DNA from: Streptomyces tibetensis
Lineage (GTDB): Bacteria; Actinomycetota; Actinomycetes; Streptomycetales; Streptomycetaceae
Assembly (NCBI RefSeq): GCF_007655005.1
Contig: NZ_SZVW01000024.1
Coordinates: forward strand, 62,001-126,000
Reading direction: 5' to 3'
Length of the DNA stretch: 64,000 nt
Part shown: positions 25,616 to 32,929 of the stretch, in pieces
How the letters are laid out: each line of letters begins with the position of its first letter
How positions within the stretch are numbered: the stretch's first letter is position 1
Notes under the pieces: model-generated
Told to the model about the DNA's origin: nothing
Database searches by the model: none
What the model saw: the letters and a program-made list of their open reading frames with translations, nothing else
Program-made: the position numbers and the translations under genes

Positions 25616-26548
25616 TCAGTCGGTCGCCGCCAGTGCCGCCCGCAGGTGCCCGTCGGACTCCTCCAGCAGGCGGGCCGCCGTCGGGCCGTCCACGTCGGCC
25701 AGGATGCTCAGGATGGCGTTCTTCACCTCGCCGTCGGTGGCGGCCAGGGCGCGGTCGATCTCGTCGTCCGCCGCGCCGGTGGCGAGGGCGACGATGCGGT
25801 GGGAGCGGGCGCGGAGCTTGTCGTTGGAGGCGCGGACGTCGACCATCAGGTTCCCGTAGGTCTTGCCCAGCCGGATCATCGTGATCGTCGAGATCATGTT
25901 GAGGACGAGCTTCTGCGCCGTGCCGGACTTCAGGCGGGTGGAGCCGGTGAGCAGTTCGGGGCCCACCACGACCTCGATGCCGTGGTCGGCCGCCGCCGCG
26001 AGCGGGCTGCCGGGGTTGCAGGCGAGGCCGATGGTGAGGGAGCGGCGGGCGCGGGCGTGCTCGACCGCGCCGATGGCGTACGGGGTGCGGCCCGAGGCGG
26101 AGATGCCGACCACCGTGTCGTCGGGGGTCAGGGCGAGGGCGTCCAGGTCCGCCCGGGCCAGTTCCCGGGAGTCCTCCGCGCCCTCGACCGAGGTGACCAC
26201 GGCGTCCGGGCCGCCCGCGATCAGGCCGACGACCCGGGAGGGGTCGGTGTTGAACGTGGGCGGGCACTCGGAGGCGTCCAGGATGCCCAGCCGGCCCGCC
26301 GTGCCCGCGCCCGCGTAGACCAGGCGGCCGCCCCGGGCCATGCGCCGCGCGACGGCGTCGATCGCGGCGGCGATCTGCGGCAGCCGTGCCCCGACCGCCC
26401 CGGCCACGGTGGCGTCCTCGCCGTTCATCAGCCGGGCGATGTCGAGGGTGGGCAGCCGGTCGATGTCCGCGAGCTCCGGCCGGAAGGCCTCGGTGGTCAG
26501 GGACTCCAACTCGGTCCTGAGATCACGGGGGTGGGAGGTGGAGGTCAT
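25616..26548 (-). CDS. murQ: N-acetylmuramic acid 6-phosphate etherase MurQ
   Basis: 310 aa SIS-fold lyase that splits MurNAc-6-P into GlcNAc-6-P and D-lactate during peptidoglycan recycling. Diagnostic segments: GRLVYAGAGTAGRLGILDASECPPTF, ISASGRTPYAIGAVEHAR, PELLTGSTRLKSGTAQKLVLNMIST and GNLMVDVRASNDKLRARS. Length is as expected (~300). The GlcNAc-6-P product is the substrate of the window's NagA. It sits 46 bp downstream of an RpiR/MurR-type regulator on the same strand, so both are likely one transcript. A MurNAc kinase or PTS is not adjacent. Confidence 0.96.
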   Translation of the reverse strand: MTSTSHPRDLRTELESLTTEAFRPELADIDRLPTLDIARLMNGEDATVAGAVGARLPQIAAAIDAVARRMARGGRLVYAGAGTAGRLGILDASECPPTFNTDPSRVVGLIAGGPDAVVTSVEGAEDSRELARADLDALALTPDDTVVGISASGRTPYAIGAVEHARARRSLTIGLACNPGSPLAAAADHGIEVVVGPELLTGSTRLKSGTAQKLVLNMISTITMIRLGKTYGNLMVDVRASNDKLRARSHRIVALATGAADDEIDRALAATDGEVKNAILSILADVDGPTAARLLEESDGHLRAALAATD

Positions 26549-26594
26549 GAACGGCTCTTTCCGTGTCTTTCCGGTGCTGGGCGGGGCGGCTGCC

Positions 26595-27530
26595 TCAGGA
26601 ACGGTGCCGGTGGGCCAGCGCCTCGTACGACGCCGACAGCGCGGGCGCCGCCTTCTCGTACGTCCGCTGCGCCACCCCCACGAACAGGCAGTCCACCACG
26701 AGGAGCTGACCGGTCCGGGACGACATGGCCGCCGGACGCAGCTCGCTCTCCCGTGCGGTGGACGTGGTGAGGACGTGGTCGGCGTACTGCGTGACCGGGC
26801 CGTCGGGGCGGCCGGTGACCGCCACCGTCGTCGCCCCGCGCTCGAAGGCCACCCGCAGCGGCTCTATGACGTCCCCCGTCGACCCGGAGTGCGTGATGGC
26901 GATCGCGACGTCGCCCGCGCGCAGTTGCACGGCGTTGGTGACGGCCAGGTGCGGGTCGCTGTGCGCGTGCGCCATCAGCCCTATGCGCAGCAGCTTCTGC
27001 GTGAGGTCCTGCGCGACGAGGCCGGACGCCCCGACCCCGTAGACGTCGGTGCGGCGGGCGGTGGTCAGCGCGGTGACGGCCGCGGCCAGTTGGACCGTGT
27101 CGAGGCCGGCGGCCGTGTCGGCGAGGGTCTGCTGCTCGTCGTAGGCGAGCTTGGCGACCACGTCGGCGATCGGGTCGTCGACCGCGATGTCCGTCGTGAT
27201 GGCCGGGGCGCGGCCCGACTGCTGCTGGGCTGCGAGGCCGGCGAGGGCCAGGCGCAGGTCCCGGTAACCCGGATAGCCCAGCAGGCGGGCGGTGCGTACG
27301 ACGGTGGCCTCGCTGGTGCCGGTGAGCTCGGCGAGGCCGGTGACCGTGAGGGCCGCGCAGCCGGCCGGGTCGCTCGCGACGGCCTCGGCGACGCGCTGCA
27401 TGGACCGCGTCATGGAGGGGCCCAGCGTGCGGACCTTGGCCGCGAGGGCGGCCGGGGCGGGCGGTGCGCCGCTCGCGCCGGAGGAGCCGCCACGCTCACG
27501 GGCGAAAATTTCCTTCACGTCACGGGTCAC
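26595..27530 (-). CDS. MurR/RpiR-family transcriptional regulator
   Basis: 311 aa from a GTG at 27530 (a much longer in-frame extension would read through the divergent gene). The N-terminal HTH_6 domain spans residues ~30-105 (MTRSMQRVAEAVASDPAGCAALTVTGLAELTGTSEATVVRTARLLGYPGYRDLR). The C-terminal SIS domain (TDVYGVGASGLVAQDLTQKLLRIG, VAIAITHSGSTGDVIEPL, TYADHV-like strand) binds a sugar phosphate. As first gene before murQ it most likely senses MurNAc-6-P. AT-rich inverted repeats overlap its start. No good Shine-Dalgarno precedes the GTG, so the mRNA may be leaderless or start very close. Confidence 0.92.
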   Translation of the reverse strand: MTRDVKEIFARERGGSSGASGAPPAPAALAAKVRTLGPSMTRSMQRVAEAVASDPAGCAALTVTGLAELTGTSEATVVRTARLLGYPGYRDLRLALAGLAAQQQSGRAPAITTDIAVDDPIADVVAKLAYDEQQTLADTAAGLDTVQLAAAVTALTTARRTDVYGVGASGLVAQDLTQKLLRIGLMAHAHSDPHLAVTNAVQLRAGDVAIAITHSGSTGDVIEPLRVAFERGATTVAVTGRPDGPVTQYADHVLTTSTARESELRPAAMSSRTGQLLVVDCLFVGVAQRTYEKAAPALSASYEALAHRHRS

Positions 27531-27547
27531 GATTGAAAGATATTTTC
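27504..27547. promoter_or_regulatory. Candidate RpiR/MurR operator overlapping the regulator start
   Basis: GAAAATTTC (27504-27512) and GATATTTTC (27539-27547) form inverted AT-rich half-sites around the GTG start, in an otherwise G+C-rich region. The near-palindrome GAAAGATATTTTC at 27535-27547 could itself bind a dimer. The site lies between divergent genes. Autoregulation is inferred. Confidence 0.5.
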
Positions 27548-27585
27548 GGGACGGCGACGGGGTCAAGAGTGCGCACAATGGGTGC

Positions 27586-27969
27586 ATGGAACCCATCAGC
27601 CCCCTGGAGCAGGCGCTGCACGCCGCGCGCGCCCTCGTGCTGGCCGACCTCGTCGCGGGCCGCGTCGCCGACGCGGATGTCGTGTCGCTGGTCGAGGAGT
27701 CCGTCAAGGAGCGCCGATGGTGGGTCGAGCAGTGGCCCGAGGGCGCCCGGTACGTGGCCGGCCTGGTCGCGCAGGACGTCCAGGACGCGCTGCTGGAGAG
27801 GTACGGCCGCTGGCCGCTGTGCCCGGTGTGCGGCACCGGCGACCCGCACGCCCTCGACGTGGAACCGGAGTTGGGGCCCGACCCGCACTGGGTGTGCAGC
27901 GAGGCGGGCGTGAAGGTCGCCGCGGTGGGGTCGCTGGGCGAGGCCGTCGGCGGGCCGGCGTCCTCGTGA
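27586..27969 (+). CDS. Uncharacterised protein with possible zinc site
   Basis: 127 aa from the ATG at 27586. The N-terminal half is helical (LEQALHAARALVLADLVAGRVADADVVSLVEESVKERRWWVEQW, GLVAQDVQDALLERYG). CPVCGTGDPHALDVEPELGPDPHWVC then supplies three cysteines and histidines that could hold a metal. No named family is recognised. The gene is divergent from the murR-like gene, 55 bp apart, so the operator-like AT-rich repeats could influence it. Small proteins of this kind are conserved next to murQ in Streptomyces by recollection of synteny. Confidence 0.78.
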   Translation: MEPISPLEQALHAARALVLADLVAGRVADADVVSLVEESVKERRWWVEQWPEGARYVAGLVAQDVQDALLERYGRWPLCPVCGTGDPHALDVEPELGPDPHWVCSEAGVKVAAVGSLGEAVGGPASS

Positions 27970-28075
27970 GACGTGGTGGGTACGCTGACGCCGGCGCCCT
28001 GGTGAAGCTCCTGGTGAGACCTGGTGGCGATCCTCGTGAGGCCCTCGTGGAGCTCCCGGTGAGGTCCTGGTGACG
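27960..28075 (+). repeat. Degenerate ~11-bp tandem repeats bridging two genes
   Basis: Variants of CCTGGTGAGNN (CCTCGTGAGAC, CCTGGTGAAGCT, CCTGGTGAGA, CCTCGTGAGG, CCCGGTGAGGT, CCTGGTGACGA) recur about eight times. One unit supplies the TGA stop of the upstream gene and the last supplies the GTG start of the DUF4031 gene. Confidence 0.6.
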
Positions 28076-28357
28076 ATCTACATCGACCCGCCGACCTGGC
28101 CGGGCCACGGCCGCCTGTGGTCCCACCTCGTCAGCGACGTCTCCTTCGACGAACTGCACACCTTCGCCGCCCGCCTCGGCGTGCCGCCCCGGGCCTTCGA
28201 ACGCGACCACTACGACATCCCCGACCAGCGGTACGCCGACGCGGTGCGGGCGGGGGCCGTGGAGGTCAGCAGCCGCGAGGTGGTGCGGCTGCTGCACGCG
28301 GCGGGGCTGCGGCGGCCCAAGGGCCGCTATCCCTCGCGGGGTTCGCGCAGCTCGTAG
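28070..28357 (+). CDS. DUF4031 protein
   Basis: 95 aa from a GTG. The opening TIYIDPPTWPGHGRLWSHLVSD and the segment SFDELHTFAARLGVPPRAFERDHYDIPDQRY match DUF4031, a short actinobacterial and phage-like domain with conserved W, H and D residues, of unknown function. The 3' end overlaps the convergent acetyltransferase-fusion gene by 31 bp, and the last residues (RYPSRGSRSS) are unconserved. Upstream lies only an 11-bp degenerate repeat, with GAGGT serving as the ribosome site. Confidence 0.88.
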   Translation: MTIYIDPPTWPGHGRLWSHLVSDVSFDELHTFAARLGVPPRAFERDHYDIPDQRYADAVRAGAVEVSSREVVRLLHAAGLRRPKGRYPSRGSRSS

Positions 28358-29406
28358 GCCAGCTGCTCGGGGTCCTCGGCGACCTGGGTGAAGCCGGCCC
28401 GCGCGAGCACGTTCTGCGAGGGCAGGTTGTCCCGCTCGACGTTCGCGACCACGGTCCGCGCCTCCGGCCGGCCCAGCGCCCACTGCGACAGCGCACGCAG
28501 CGCCTCGGTGGCGTAGCCGTGGCCGCGGGCACCCTCGACCAGGTCGTAGCCGACCTCGACCCGTCCCTCCTCGTCCGGGACGCTGTGGAATCCCATGGCG
28601 CCGATCGCGCGGCCGTCCTCGCGCCGCACCAGCACGTAGGTGCCCCACTCCGGCCGGTGGACGCCGTCCTCGTACTGCTTGTACACCAGCCCGGTGCCGA
28701 CCCGGGTGCCCTCCATCGGGCCGCCCTCGATCCACTCGAAGCCGCCGTCACCGACCGTGGACAGGTCGGCCGCGGCCGCCGGGGTGACGCCCTCGAGGGT
28801 GAGCCGCTCGGTGCCGATCACCGCGTTGTTGTTCCAGCGCCACTGCGTGACCGGGGCGCGGCCGGCCAGTTCCCCGCGGCCGGTGGCCCACAGCAGGGTC
28901 GGCCACGGGGTGGGCCCCGGCTGCACGTACGGGAAGATCCGTGTGAGCACGAAGTCGCACAGCTCGGGCGCCGGTTCGTACGACACGCCCAGCCCCTCGG
29001 CGATGTCGTGCGTGTGCAGCAGCACCTCGGCCACGCCCATCGCGGCGAACCCCTCGCGGTTCGCGCTGCGGAACGGGTACGGGTGGAAGGCCCGCACGTC
29101 ACGCGGGGTGGTGCGGATCGTCGCGGCGAGCAGGGCGCCCGTCGTGCCGATCACCCGCAGCACGTCCGCGTTGCCGGTGTCCTCCTCCATCGAGAGCAGG
29201 AACGGCGACCACCGGTCGTGCTCCCGCCCCGCCATCTGCCCCGCGTACGCGATGAGGTTCTCGGCGATGTGCACCGCCGTCTCCCGGCAGTCCCAGTCCG
29301 ACCGCCCGGCCCGCACCCCTTCCCAGTCGCGGTCGGTGACCGCCCCCAGCAGGCCGACGCACTCGTCGACGGCCTGCTCCACCTGTTCGGCACCCGTTGT
29401 CCACAT
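28327..29406 (-). CDS. Fusion of MDMPI (mycothiol-dependent isomerase-like/DinB) and GNAT acetyltransferase domains
   Basis: 359 aa. Residues ~5-175 have the MDMPI/DinB four-helix pattern (VDECVGLLGAVTDRDWEG, WDCRETAVHIAENLIAYAGQMAGRE, AAMGVAEVLLHTHDIAEGLG), with the H-x-x-D/E metal ligands expected for a mycothiol-linked enzyme. Residues ~185-355 are a GNAT domain of the RimJ type (YVLVRREDGRAIGAMGF, VEVGYDLVEGARGHGYATEALRALSQWAL with the acetyl-CoA loop RGHGYA, VERDNLPSQNVLARAGF). One chain could thus couple a thiol-dependent step with N-acetylation. The substrate is unknown. Its stop lies within the convergent DUF4031 gene. Confidence 0.88.
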   Translation of the reverse strand: MWTTGAEQVEQAVDECVGLLGAVTDRDWEGVRAGRSDWDCRETAVHIAENLIAYAGQMAGREHDRWSPFLLSMEEDTGNADVLRVIGTTGALLAATIRTTPRDVRAFHPYPFRSANREGFAAMGVAEVLLHTHDIAEGLGVSYEPAPELCDFVLTRIFPYVQPGPTPWPTLLWATGRGELAGRAPVTQWRWNNNAVIGTERLTLEGVTPAAAADLSTVGDGGFEWIEGGPMEGTRVGTGLVYKQYEDGVHRPEWGTYVLVRREDGRAIGAMGFHSVPDEEGRVEVGYDLVEGARGHGYATEALRALSQWALGRPEARTVVANVERDNLPSQNVLARAGFTQVAEDPEQLAYELREPREG

Positions 29407-29416
29407 GAGGGGCAGG

Positions 29417-30079
29417 CTACGAGGCGTCGTGGGGTGGGAGCGACAGCATTTCCAGCTCGGCGGTCAGGTTGTAGCGGGCCGTGGCCTCCCACTCGGCGGC
29501 GCCGTGCGGTGTCCTGAACAGACGGGGAAGGCCGAGCAGTTGCCGCAGGATCGCGGCGCGGCCCTCGCGGAAGGCGTCGCTGGGGACGAAGTGGTACTCC
29601 GCGCGGACGGCGGTGGTGTAGGCGGCGTACGCCGACGGGGGCGAGGCGAGGATCGCGAGGTCGGCGTCGCACAGGACCTGGCCGTCGGGGTCGTCGTCGG
29701 CGGGGTCGTGGGTGACGGTGAGCCGGACCAGGCGGGCCACCTCGGCGGTCTTCGCGTCGGGGAGGCCGGCCTCCGCGAGGGCGCGTTCGGCGAGGCGGGC
29801 CGAGCGCTCCTCGTTCTCGGAGCGGTCGGGAAGGTAGACCGCGTCGTGGAACCAGGCGGCCAGCCGGACCACGTCCGGGTCGTGCGCGTACCGCTGGAGT
29901 TCGTCGACGCGGTCGAGGACCGCCGTGAGGTGCTCGACCGTGTGGTAACGGCGCTGGGGCTCCTGCCAGCGGGCCAGCAGGTTGTCGGCGTACGGCGCGG
30001 GGTCCGGGCCGGCGGCCGGGCCCCGGGCCGCTTCCAGGGCGCGGGCGAAGCGGGTGCGCAGCGAGTCGAGATCGGCCAT
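29417..30079 (-). CDS. HD-superfamily metal-dependent phosphohydrolase
   Basis: 220 aa from the ATG at 30079. Motifs: RRYHTVEHL (first H), AAWFHDAVY (the HD doublet), LVRLTVTHDPADDD and CDADLAILA (last D), giving H...HD...D for two-metal catalysis. This is the predicted metal-dependent HD hydrolase family of COG4339 type; substrates are unknown, probably a nucleotide or phosphoester. It lies 10 bp upstream of the MDMPI-GNAT gene on the same strand, so the two probably share a transcript. It is divergent from another MDMPI-type gene, starting 46 bp away. Confidence 0.9.
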   Translation of the reverse strand: MADLDSLRTRFARALEAARGPAAGPDPAPYADNLLARWQEPQRRYHTVEHLTAVLDRVDELQRYAHDPDVVRLAAWFHDAVYLPDRSENEERSARLAERALAEAGLPDAKTAEVARLVRLTVTHDPADDDPDGQVLCDADLAILASPPSAYAAYTTAVRAEYHFVPSDAFREGRAAILRQLLGLPRLFRTPHGAAEWEATARYNLTAELEMLSLPPHDAS

Positions 30080-30125
30080 GGGGGTATTCTCCCGCCGAGC
30101 GGCCCCCGGCACCTAGCGTGGGTGT

Positions 30126-30806
30126 ATGACGACTCCTGCTGATGTGCATGACGTACGGGACCCCGAGCAGCCCGGGCGGCTGCTCACGATCGAGCGTGAC
30201 GCGCTGATCCCCCTGCTGCGGGGCCGGGCCGGGGAGGACTTCGCGCGGCCGGTCGCCGCGTGTCCGGGATGGACGGTGCGGGACGTGCTGGCGCACTGCT
30301 CGGCCGCGCTGACCCGGGTGGCGGAGGGCAGGTTCGAGGAGGGCGTGTTCTCACCCGAGTCCAACGACCGGGACATCGCGGAGCGGGCCGACTGGAGCGA
30401 CGCGCAGGTCGTCGACGAGCTGGAACGGGGGATGGGCGAGGCCGGGCCCGTGATCGCCGGGGCCGGCGGGAAGCTGGACGGTCTCGCCCTCGGGGAGTGG
30501 GTGCACGCCGGGGACGTGCGCGAGGCCCTGGGCGAGCCGGGGGCGTACGGCGGGGCCGGTCTGCCGGACGCGCTCGCGCTGCTCGCGCGGATCACCCGCG
30601 AGCGGGGGCATGTGCCGGTCCACGCCGACCTCGACGACCTGGACGAGCCGCTGCGGCTCGGCGAGAGCGGCGGGGAGCGGCCCCCGGGCCGTTTCATCGG
30701 GGACGGGCCGACGCTCGTACGGCTGTACACGGGGCGGCCGGTCGCCGGGGCGCCGGCGTTCGAGCTGGCCGGGGTGGAGGCGAAGGAGCTGAACATCTTC
30801 GGCTGA
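30126..30806 (+). CDS. Maleylpyruvate isomerase-like (MDMPI, mycothiol-dependent) protein
   Basis: 226 aa. The TIGR03083/MDMPI pattern is clear: LLTIERDALIPLLRG, CPGWTVRDVLAHCSAALTRVAEG, LALGEWVHAGDVREALGEPG, with the H (LAHCSA) and H/D (WVHAGD) positions for metal binding. A C-terminal sterol-carrier-like portion ends FELAGVEAKELNIFG. These proteins are thought to use mycothiol as cofactor in thiol transfer or isomerisation; the substrate is unknown. It is the second MDMPI-type protein within 2 kb. A long G-rich minisatellite begins 15 bp after the stop. Confidence 0.9.
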   Translation: MTTPADVHDVRDPEQPGRLLTIERDALIPLLRGRAGEDFARPVAACPGWTVRDVLAHCSAALTRVAEGRFEEGVFSPESNDRDIAERADWSDAQVVDELERGMGEAGPVIAGAGGKLDGLALGEWVHAGDVREALGEPGAYGGAGLPDALALLARITRERGHVPVHADLDDLDEPLRLGESGGERPPGRFIGDGPTLVRLYTGRPVAGAPAFELAGVEAKELNIFG

Positions 30807-31352
30807 GGCACGCGCTCGGGGCCGGGGTTCCGTGCCGGGAGGCGTGCCTCGGGCTTCGGGGTTCCGGCCTGGGGGCGTGGCTCGGGCTTCGGGGTTCCGG
30901 CCTGGGGGGGCGGGCTTCGGGGTTCCGGCCTGGGGGTGTGGTTCGAGCTTCGGGGGGCCGCGCGGGGACGATCGTGCCCGCGGTGGGTTCCGGCGCGACG
31001 ACCGGGGGGAGCGGCTTCGGGGTTCCGGCCTGGGGGCGTGGCTCGGGCTTCGGGGTTCCGGCCTGGGGGGGCGGGCTTCGGGGTTCCGGCCTGGGGGTGT
31101 GGTTCGAGCTTCGGGGTTCCGGTCCGAGGGGTGTGGCTTGGGGCCGGGGTTCCGTGCCGGGAGGCGTGCCTCGGGCTTCGGGGTTCCGGCCTGGGGGGGT
31201 CGGGCTTCGGGGTTCCGGCCTGGCGGTGCGGTTCGAGCTTCGGCCCTGGGTCTCGCGGCGCGGGGGCTTCGAGTCCGGTGTGAATGGGCAGCGTAGTCTT
31301 GATTGGACTAGACCTGTCATCGAACGCCGACGCATGCCGACGAAGGGGCCCC
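30807..31352 (+). repeat. G-rich minisatellite (28-34-bp units, ~13 copies) filling an intergenic region
   Basis: This 546-bp gap has no gene. From about 30821 to 31260 it is built of units with core CTTCGGGGTTCCGGCCTGGG. Units start at 30854, 30887, 30915, (30948), 31015, 31048, 31076, 31109, 31176, 31205 and (31238); variant units are at 30821 and 31143. The set 30854/30887/30915/30948 recurs at 31015/31048/31076/31109 with identical spacing (33, 28, 33), a 161-bp higher-order duplication. A unique 50-bp segment lies at 30957-31010. Runs of four or more G on the top strand could form quadruplexes. Long open frames here are repeat artefacts. The last ~90 bases carry the cutC promoter. Confidence 0.92.
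31304..31315. promoter_or_regulatory. DasR-like 12-mer upstream of cutC
   Basis: TGGACTAGACCT is the exact reverse complement of DasR-like site 1 of nagKA (4742-4753). It lies 37 bp before the cutC ATG in a locally AT-richer promoter region. Binding by DasR or another GntR-family regulator is inferred. Confidence 0.5.
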
Positions 31353-32045
31353 ATGAGCAAGCGTGCAGTCCTGGAGGTGATCGCCCTCGGCGTCGAGGAC
31401 GCGGTCGCCGCCCAGGCGGGAGGCGCGGACCGCCTCGAGCTGGTCACCGACATGGCGGCCGACGGGCTCACCCCGTCGGCCGCCACCGTCGCCGCCGTCC
31501 GGCGCGCGGTCGACATCTCCCTGCGGGTGATGATCCGTCCGGCGGACGGGTTCGCGGCAGGTGACGTCGACAGGCTCGCCGGTACGGCCGAGGAGCTGCG
31601 GGAGGCCGGGGCGTCGGAGTTCGTGCTGGGCTTCCTCGACGGTGGGGGTGCGGTCGATCTCACCGCCGTGGAGCGGGTGGTGGCGGTTCTGGACGGATGC
31701 CCCTGGACGTTCCACCGGGCCATCGACCGGGCCGCCGACCGGGACGCCCTGCGCAAGCAGCTGGACGGGATGCCGGGGCTGGACACGTACCTGACGGCCG
31801 GGTCTGCGGACGGGGTCGACGGCGGGTTGCCCGTGCTGCTCACGGAGGCCGGGCGGTCGGGGGAGCCGGGGTACGAGCAGCGGTTGCTGGTGGGGGGCGG
31901 GCTGCGGCTGGAGCATGTGCCGGTGCTGTTGGAGGCCGGTGTCGACGGGTTTCACATCGGCGGGGCGGCTCGGCCGCGGGGGTGGGACGAGCCGGTGTCG
32001 GTGGAGGCGGTGACCCGGTGGCGGGCGGCGCTGGACGCCCGTTGA
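31353..32045 (+). CDS. cutC: CutC-family protein
   Basis: 230 aa TIM-barrel protein from the ATG at 31353. It has LEVIALGVEDAVAAQAGGADRLELVTDMAADGLTPS, then VMIRPADGF, EFVLGFLDGGGAVD, WTFHRAIDRAADR, LTAGSADGV, LLVGGGLRLEHVPVL and GFHIGGAARP, the standard CutC string. CutC was first linked to copper tolerance, but its biochemical role is unsettled. No copper genes adjoin. A DasR-like box upstream hints at co-regulation with amino-sugar metabolism. The gene stands alone between the minisatellite and the bacteriocin-type locus. Confidence 0.93.
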   Translation: MSKRAVLEVIALGVEDAVAAQAGGADRLELVTDMAADGLTPSAATVAAVRRAVDISLRVMIRPADGFAAGDVDRLAGTAEELREAGASEFVLGFLDGGGAVDLTAVERVVAVLDGCPWTFHRAIDRAADRDALRKQLDGMPGLDTYLTAGSADGVDGGLPVLLTEAGRSGEPGYEQRLLVGGGLRLEHVPVLLEAGVDGFHIGGAARPRGWDEPVSVEAVTRWRAALDAR

Positions 32046-32188
32046 CGACGTACTCAGCGCGCCGGTGACACCGGGCCTGCGGCCTGTGGATCACGAAGGG
32101 GCGTCCGGCCCTGCGGCAGCGTCTCGGCGACTGTGGTCAGGGCCGGAGTGCTGCCACGCGGTGCCCAGGGAACTGGCTGCGCGACGGG

Positions 32189-32929
32189 TCAATGACCGGC
32201 CGGGGTCGGGCTGGCCGCTTCGCGTGCCGGGGTGGTGGCGAACGATGACTCGTGTACGGCGAAGACCGTGTCGCAGCGGTCCCGGACGCCGGCGTCATGG
32301 GTGGCGAGCACGACGGCGCACCCGGCTCGGCTCAACTCGCGGAGTATGTCGATGACGGCGTTGGTGTTGACGTCGTCGAGGGCGCCGGTGGGCTCGTCCG
32401 CAAGGACCAGCGTCGGGCGCTGAACCAGGAGCCGGGCCAGCGCCACGCGTTGCTGCTCGCCGCCGCTCAGATGGTGGATCCGTTCCTTGCCCCGGCCCGC
32501 CAGGCCGACCCTGTCGAGGGCCTCCGCGATGCCTGGAACGTCGCTGTCCTGTCTCTTCCGCCGTGGTCCGATGGCCACTTCCAGGTTCTCCTGGACAGTC
32601 GCGTTCTCGATCAGGGCGTAGTGCTGGAACAGGTAACCGAGGGTGTCACGACGGAACCGGCGGATCCTTCCCCTGCCGAATCGTGTGATGTCGTCGCCCT
32701 GGTACCGGATCACTCCTGTCGTCGGTCTGTCGAGTAGTCCGAGGCAGTTGAGGAGGGTGGACTTCCCTGATCCGCTCGGGCCGATGAGTGCGAGCATCTC
32801 ACCCTGGCTGACGGTGAAACTCACGCCGCGCCACACAACCCGTGACCCGAACGACTTGGACAGCTCCTCGACCTCGATCACGACCTTCTCCGAATGGGAC
32901 GAGGGGGTTCCGGTTCTTGCAGAGCTCAT
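32189..32929 (-). CDS. ABC transporter ATP-binding protein of the lactococcin-972-type locus
   Basis: 246 aa from the ATG at 32929, which overlaps the stop of the membrane-protein gene by four bases (ATGA). Walker A GPSGSGKST, Q-loop LFQHYALIENATVQENLEVA, signature LSGGEQQR, Walker B LVLADEPTGALD and the H-loop ATHD are complete. It belongs to the LolD/MacB type that pairs with FtsX-like membrane proteins. In lactococcin-972 loci this ATPase accompanies a large membrane protein and the peptide, and is thought to give immunity or export. The short C-terminal tail is variable. Confidence 0.95.
   Translation of the reverse strand: MSSARTGTPSSHSEKVVIEVEELSKSFGSRVVWRGVSFTVSQGEMLALIGPSGSGKSTLLNCLGLLDRPTTGVIRYQGDDITRFGRGRIRRFRRDTLGYLFQHYALIENATVQENLEVAIGPRRKRQDSDVPGIAEALDRVGLAGRGKERIHHLSGGEQQRVALARLLVQRPTLVLADEPTGALDDVNTNAVIDILRELSRAGCAVVLATHDAGVRDRCDTVFAVHESSFATTPAREAASPTPAGH

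Noticed and set aside
30260..31564. Long open frames with Gly-Ser-Gly-Leu-Gly repeats over the minisatellite
   Set aside because: The frames exist because the repeat lacks stop codons. Unit lengths of 28-34 bp do not keep frame and no start site is present.
32046..32188. tRNA or small RNA in the gap between cutC and the ABC ATPase gene
   Set aside because: No cloverleaf or strong hairpin could be traced. A full covariance-model scan was not possible here.
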